From Pantoea sp. 1.19 (GTDB lineage: Bacteria > Pseudomonadota > Gammaproteobacteria > Enterobacterales > Enterobacteriaceae), in assembly GCF_001922585.1 (NCBI RefSeq), contig NZ_MRBS01000005.1, positions 108,115-172,114 on the forward strand: a stretch of 64,000 nucleotides of DNA. The letters run 5' to 3'. Below, one piece after another: positions 62,907 through 64,000 of this stretch. The notes beneath the pieces were generated by a model that was not told the origin of the DNA, searched no databases, and saw only the letters and a program-made list of their open reading frames with translations. Position 1 is the first letter of the stretch, and every line of letters begins with the position of its first letter. The position numbers were made by a program, and so were the translations under genes.

Positions 62907-63289
62907 AGGCGGCGCTGCCAGCCGTCCGCGGTGGGCTGAAAGCCGTTATGCTGCATAAACCCCGTCAGCGCGGCCGGATCCTCGCTGTGTTCAGCGCTCA
63001 GCAGCCAGTTGCGTACGGACGAGTGGTGGGCAATGACCTCCTGAAGCAAATACTGACCGACGCCGCGACGGCGGGTCACTTCGCGCACCCGCAGCCGCAT
63101 CAGCCTGCCGCGCTCGCCGTCGAGATTGACGATCACCGCCGCCAGCAGACGGTCATTAAAGCGTGCCGCCCACAGCTGGGTGGCATCATCCAGCTGGGGA
63201 ATCTGCAGGGGCGCGTCAGGCCAGATTTTTGCCAGGTCGCAGCGATCCTGCTCGCTCGGCTGCGTCAGCCGCACAATGGTCAGTTTCAT
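62903..63289 (-). CDS. panM: Aspartate decarboxylase maturation factor PanM (PanZ)
   Basis: This 128-residue GNAT-fold protein binds PanD and acetyl-CoA, triggers PanD self-cleavage and so controls beta-alanine and CoA synthesis. It shows MKLTIVRL, the [18 protein letters not shown] helix, [21 protein letters not shown] and the acetyl-CoA loop [20 protein letters not shown], and [14 protein letters not shown] at the end. Length matches E. coli (127). Weak ribosome site, as for a regulator. It lies between uspB and the liv genes. Confidence 0.93.
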   Translation of the reverse strand: MKLTIVRLTQPSEQDRCDLAKIWPDAPLQIPQLDDATQLWAARFNDRLLAAVIVNLDGERGRLMRLRVREVTRRRGVGQYLLQEVIAHHSSVRNWLLSAEHSEDPAALTGFMQHNGFQPTADGWQRRL

Positions 63290-63672
63290 GATGCAAGTCC
63301 ATCCAGAGTGGTGGGGAAGGGTGACGATTTAACCCACAGGCAGTGCGTCGCTGTGAGCAGGTAAAAACGGCGCAAACTGTTTTTCAGCATCGGATTACTC
63401 CGAGTATTCACCGTATGGTATGCCATTTAGCCAGCACAACACACTGCCTTGTGGCGGAAAAGCACCCATTTAGTCCAGCGTATCATGCTATTTCATCCGC
63501 GATTTTAGCAATCCTTGAGTTGATTTACAGAAGAAAACTCCTGTTTAATAACCTGAAATATAAGCGCTTATTCTAAAAAATGTCGCAGGCTTTCTTAACT
63601 CGTTATTCCATAACAAGTTTGCGCTGGCCAGCGGTGATAAAACCAGCAATCACAACAGATGGGGAAGGTCGC
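63290..63672. other. panM-livJ divergent region with candidate livJ promoter
   Basis: 383 bases without a gene. Downstream of about 63480 it is AT-rich. TTGATT (63520-63525), 18 bases, TTTAAT (63544-63549) is a candidate promoter, giving a leader of about 115 nt. In E. coli the liv genes are repressed by Lrp with leucine; no Lrp site was assigned. Confidence 0.4.
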
Positions 63673-64000
63673 ATGAAATTCAGTCAAGGTCGCACGCTGT
63701 TAGCGGGCTGTATTGCCCTGGTCATCAGCCACTCCGCACTGGCGGAAGACATTAAGGTGGCCGTCGTGGGCGCGATGTCCGGGCCGGTCGCGCAGTATGG
63801 CGATATGCAATTTACCGGTGCGCAGCAGGCCATCAAGGACATTAATGCCCAGGGCGGCGTGAATGGCAATAAGCTGGTGGCGGTCAAATACGATGACGCC
63901 TGCGATCCCAAACAGGCGGTGGCCGTAGCCAATAAGGTGATTAATGACGGTATTCGCTACGTGATCGGCCACCTTTGCTCCTCTTCTACCCAGCCGGCAT
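63673..64000 (+). CDS. livJ: Branched-chain amino-acid binding protein LivJ/LivK (5' part)
   Basis: The gene is cut by the window end; 109 residues are visible. It is a periplasmic type I binding protein of the Liv (LIV-I) high-affinity leucine/isoleucine/valine importer. Signal peptide: [20 protein letters not shown], cleavage after ALA. The mature start [20 protein letters not shown], then [37 protein letters not shown], is almost the E. coli LivJ/LivK sequence, with the disulphide Cys pair. The mature N-terminus is nearer LivJ; LivK-type specificity (leucine only) cannot be excluded from this fragment. GGGGAAGG precedes the ATG. livHMGF and/or rpoH are expected nearby. Confidence 0.93.
   Translation, partial: MKFSQGRTLLAGCIALVISHSALAEDIKVAVVGAMSGPVAQYGDMQFTGAQQAIKDINAQGGVNGNKLVAVKYDDACDPKQAVAVANKVINDGIRYVIGHLCSSSTQPA

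Noticed and set aside
1..64000. tRNA, rRNA, CRISPR, IS element or prophage genes
   Set aside because: None of the characteristic sequences, repeats or proteins were seen in either strand.

Overview
The window is a chromosomal segment of a GC-rich enterobacterium. Gene order and protein sequences follow the E. coli 77-79 min region closely: bcsB-bcsZ-bcsC-hmsP-dctA-yhjJ ... yhjG-yhjE-yhjD at one end, and gor ... rlmJ-prlC-rsmJ-uspA-uspB-panM-livJ at the other. The accessory content (betIBA/betT, mqo, mgtC, a Pap-type fimbrial cluster) points to the Erwiniaceae (Pantoea/Erwinia/Mixta type). This is inferred from recalled family sequences; no search was run. No rRNA, tRNA, CRISPR array, insertion sequence or prophage was seen.

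Layout. 1-8041: cellulose secretion (bcsB end, bcsZ, bcsC) and the c-di-GMP phosphodiesterase hmsP. 8226-11262: dctA and the M16-like yhjJ. 11410-19846: an insertion relative to E. coli, where pdeH and kdgK would be expected. It holds a seven-gene chaperone-usher operon on the minus strand, a decayed alpha/beta-hydrolase gene and a glutathione S-transferase. 19987-24695: yhjG, yhjE, yhjD. 24752-27747: a PhzF-like enzyme and a MocR regulator, divergent from a LysE-type exporter. 27801-29426: mqo. 29698-31093: an mgtC locus with a PhoP-type promoter, a ~300-nt leader carrying an 18-codon ORF, mgtC, and a previously unannotated 32-residue membrane peptide. 31112-37333: a LysR/SDR pair, mntP with an MntR box, an ABC exporter with an altered Walker A, a COG3146 acyltransferase and yqhA. 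38200-41380: a TonB receptor and a siderophore-binding protein broken by an in-frame amber codon. 41508-50741: osmoprotection, with betIBA divergent from betT across a BetI operator, an MFS transporter, and an OtsA-like protein lacking several catalytic residues. 50735-54252: flavin reductase, cspA with its cold-shock leader, a GNAT enzyme, a ToxR/CadC-like regulator and an NTF2-like protein. 54288-64000: gor, RNase BN, rlmJ, an AT-richer orphan lipoprotein, prlC-rsmJ, uspA/uspB, panM and the start of livJ.

Themes. Cellulose export, HmsP and fimbriae suggest surface and biofilm control. The bet genes handle choline uptake and its oxidation to glycine betaine, and the OtsA-like gene may relate to the same stress. 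mgtC and mntP handle divalent-cation stress under apparent PhoP and MntR control. The most interesting points are the mgtC leader and small peptide, the degenerate OtsA paralogue, the Walker A Lys-to-Thr change, and the amber-split binding protein.
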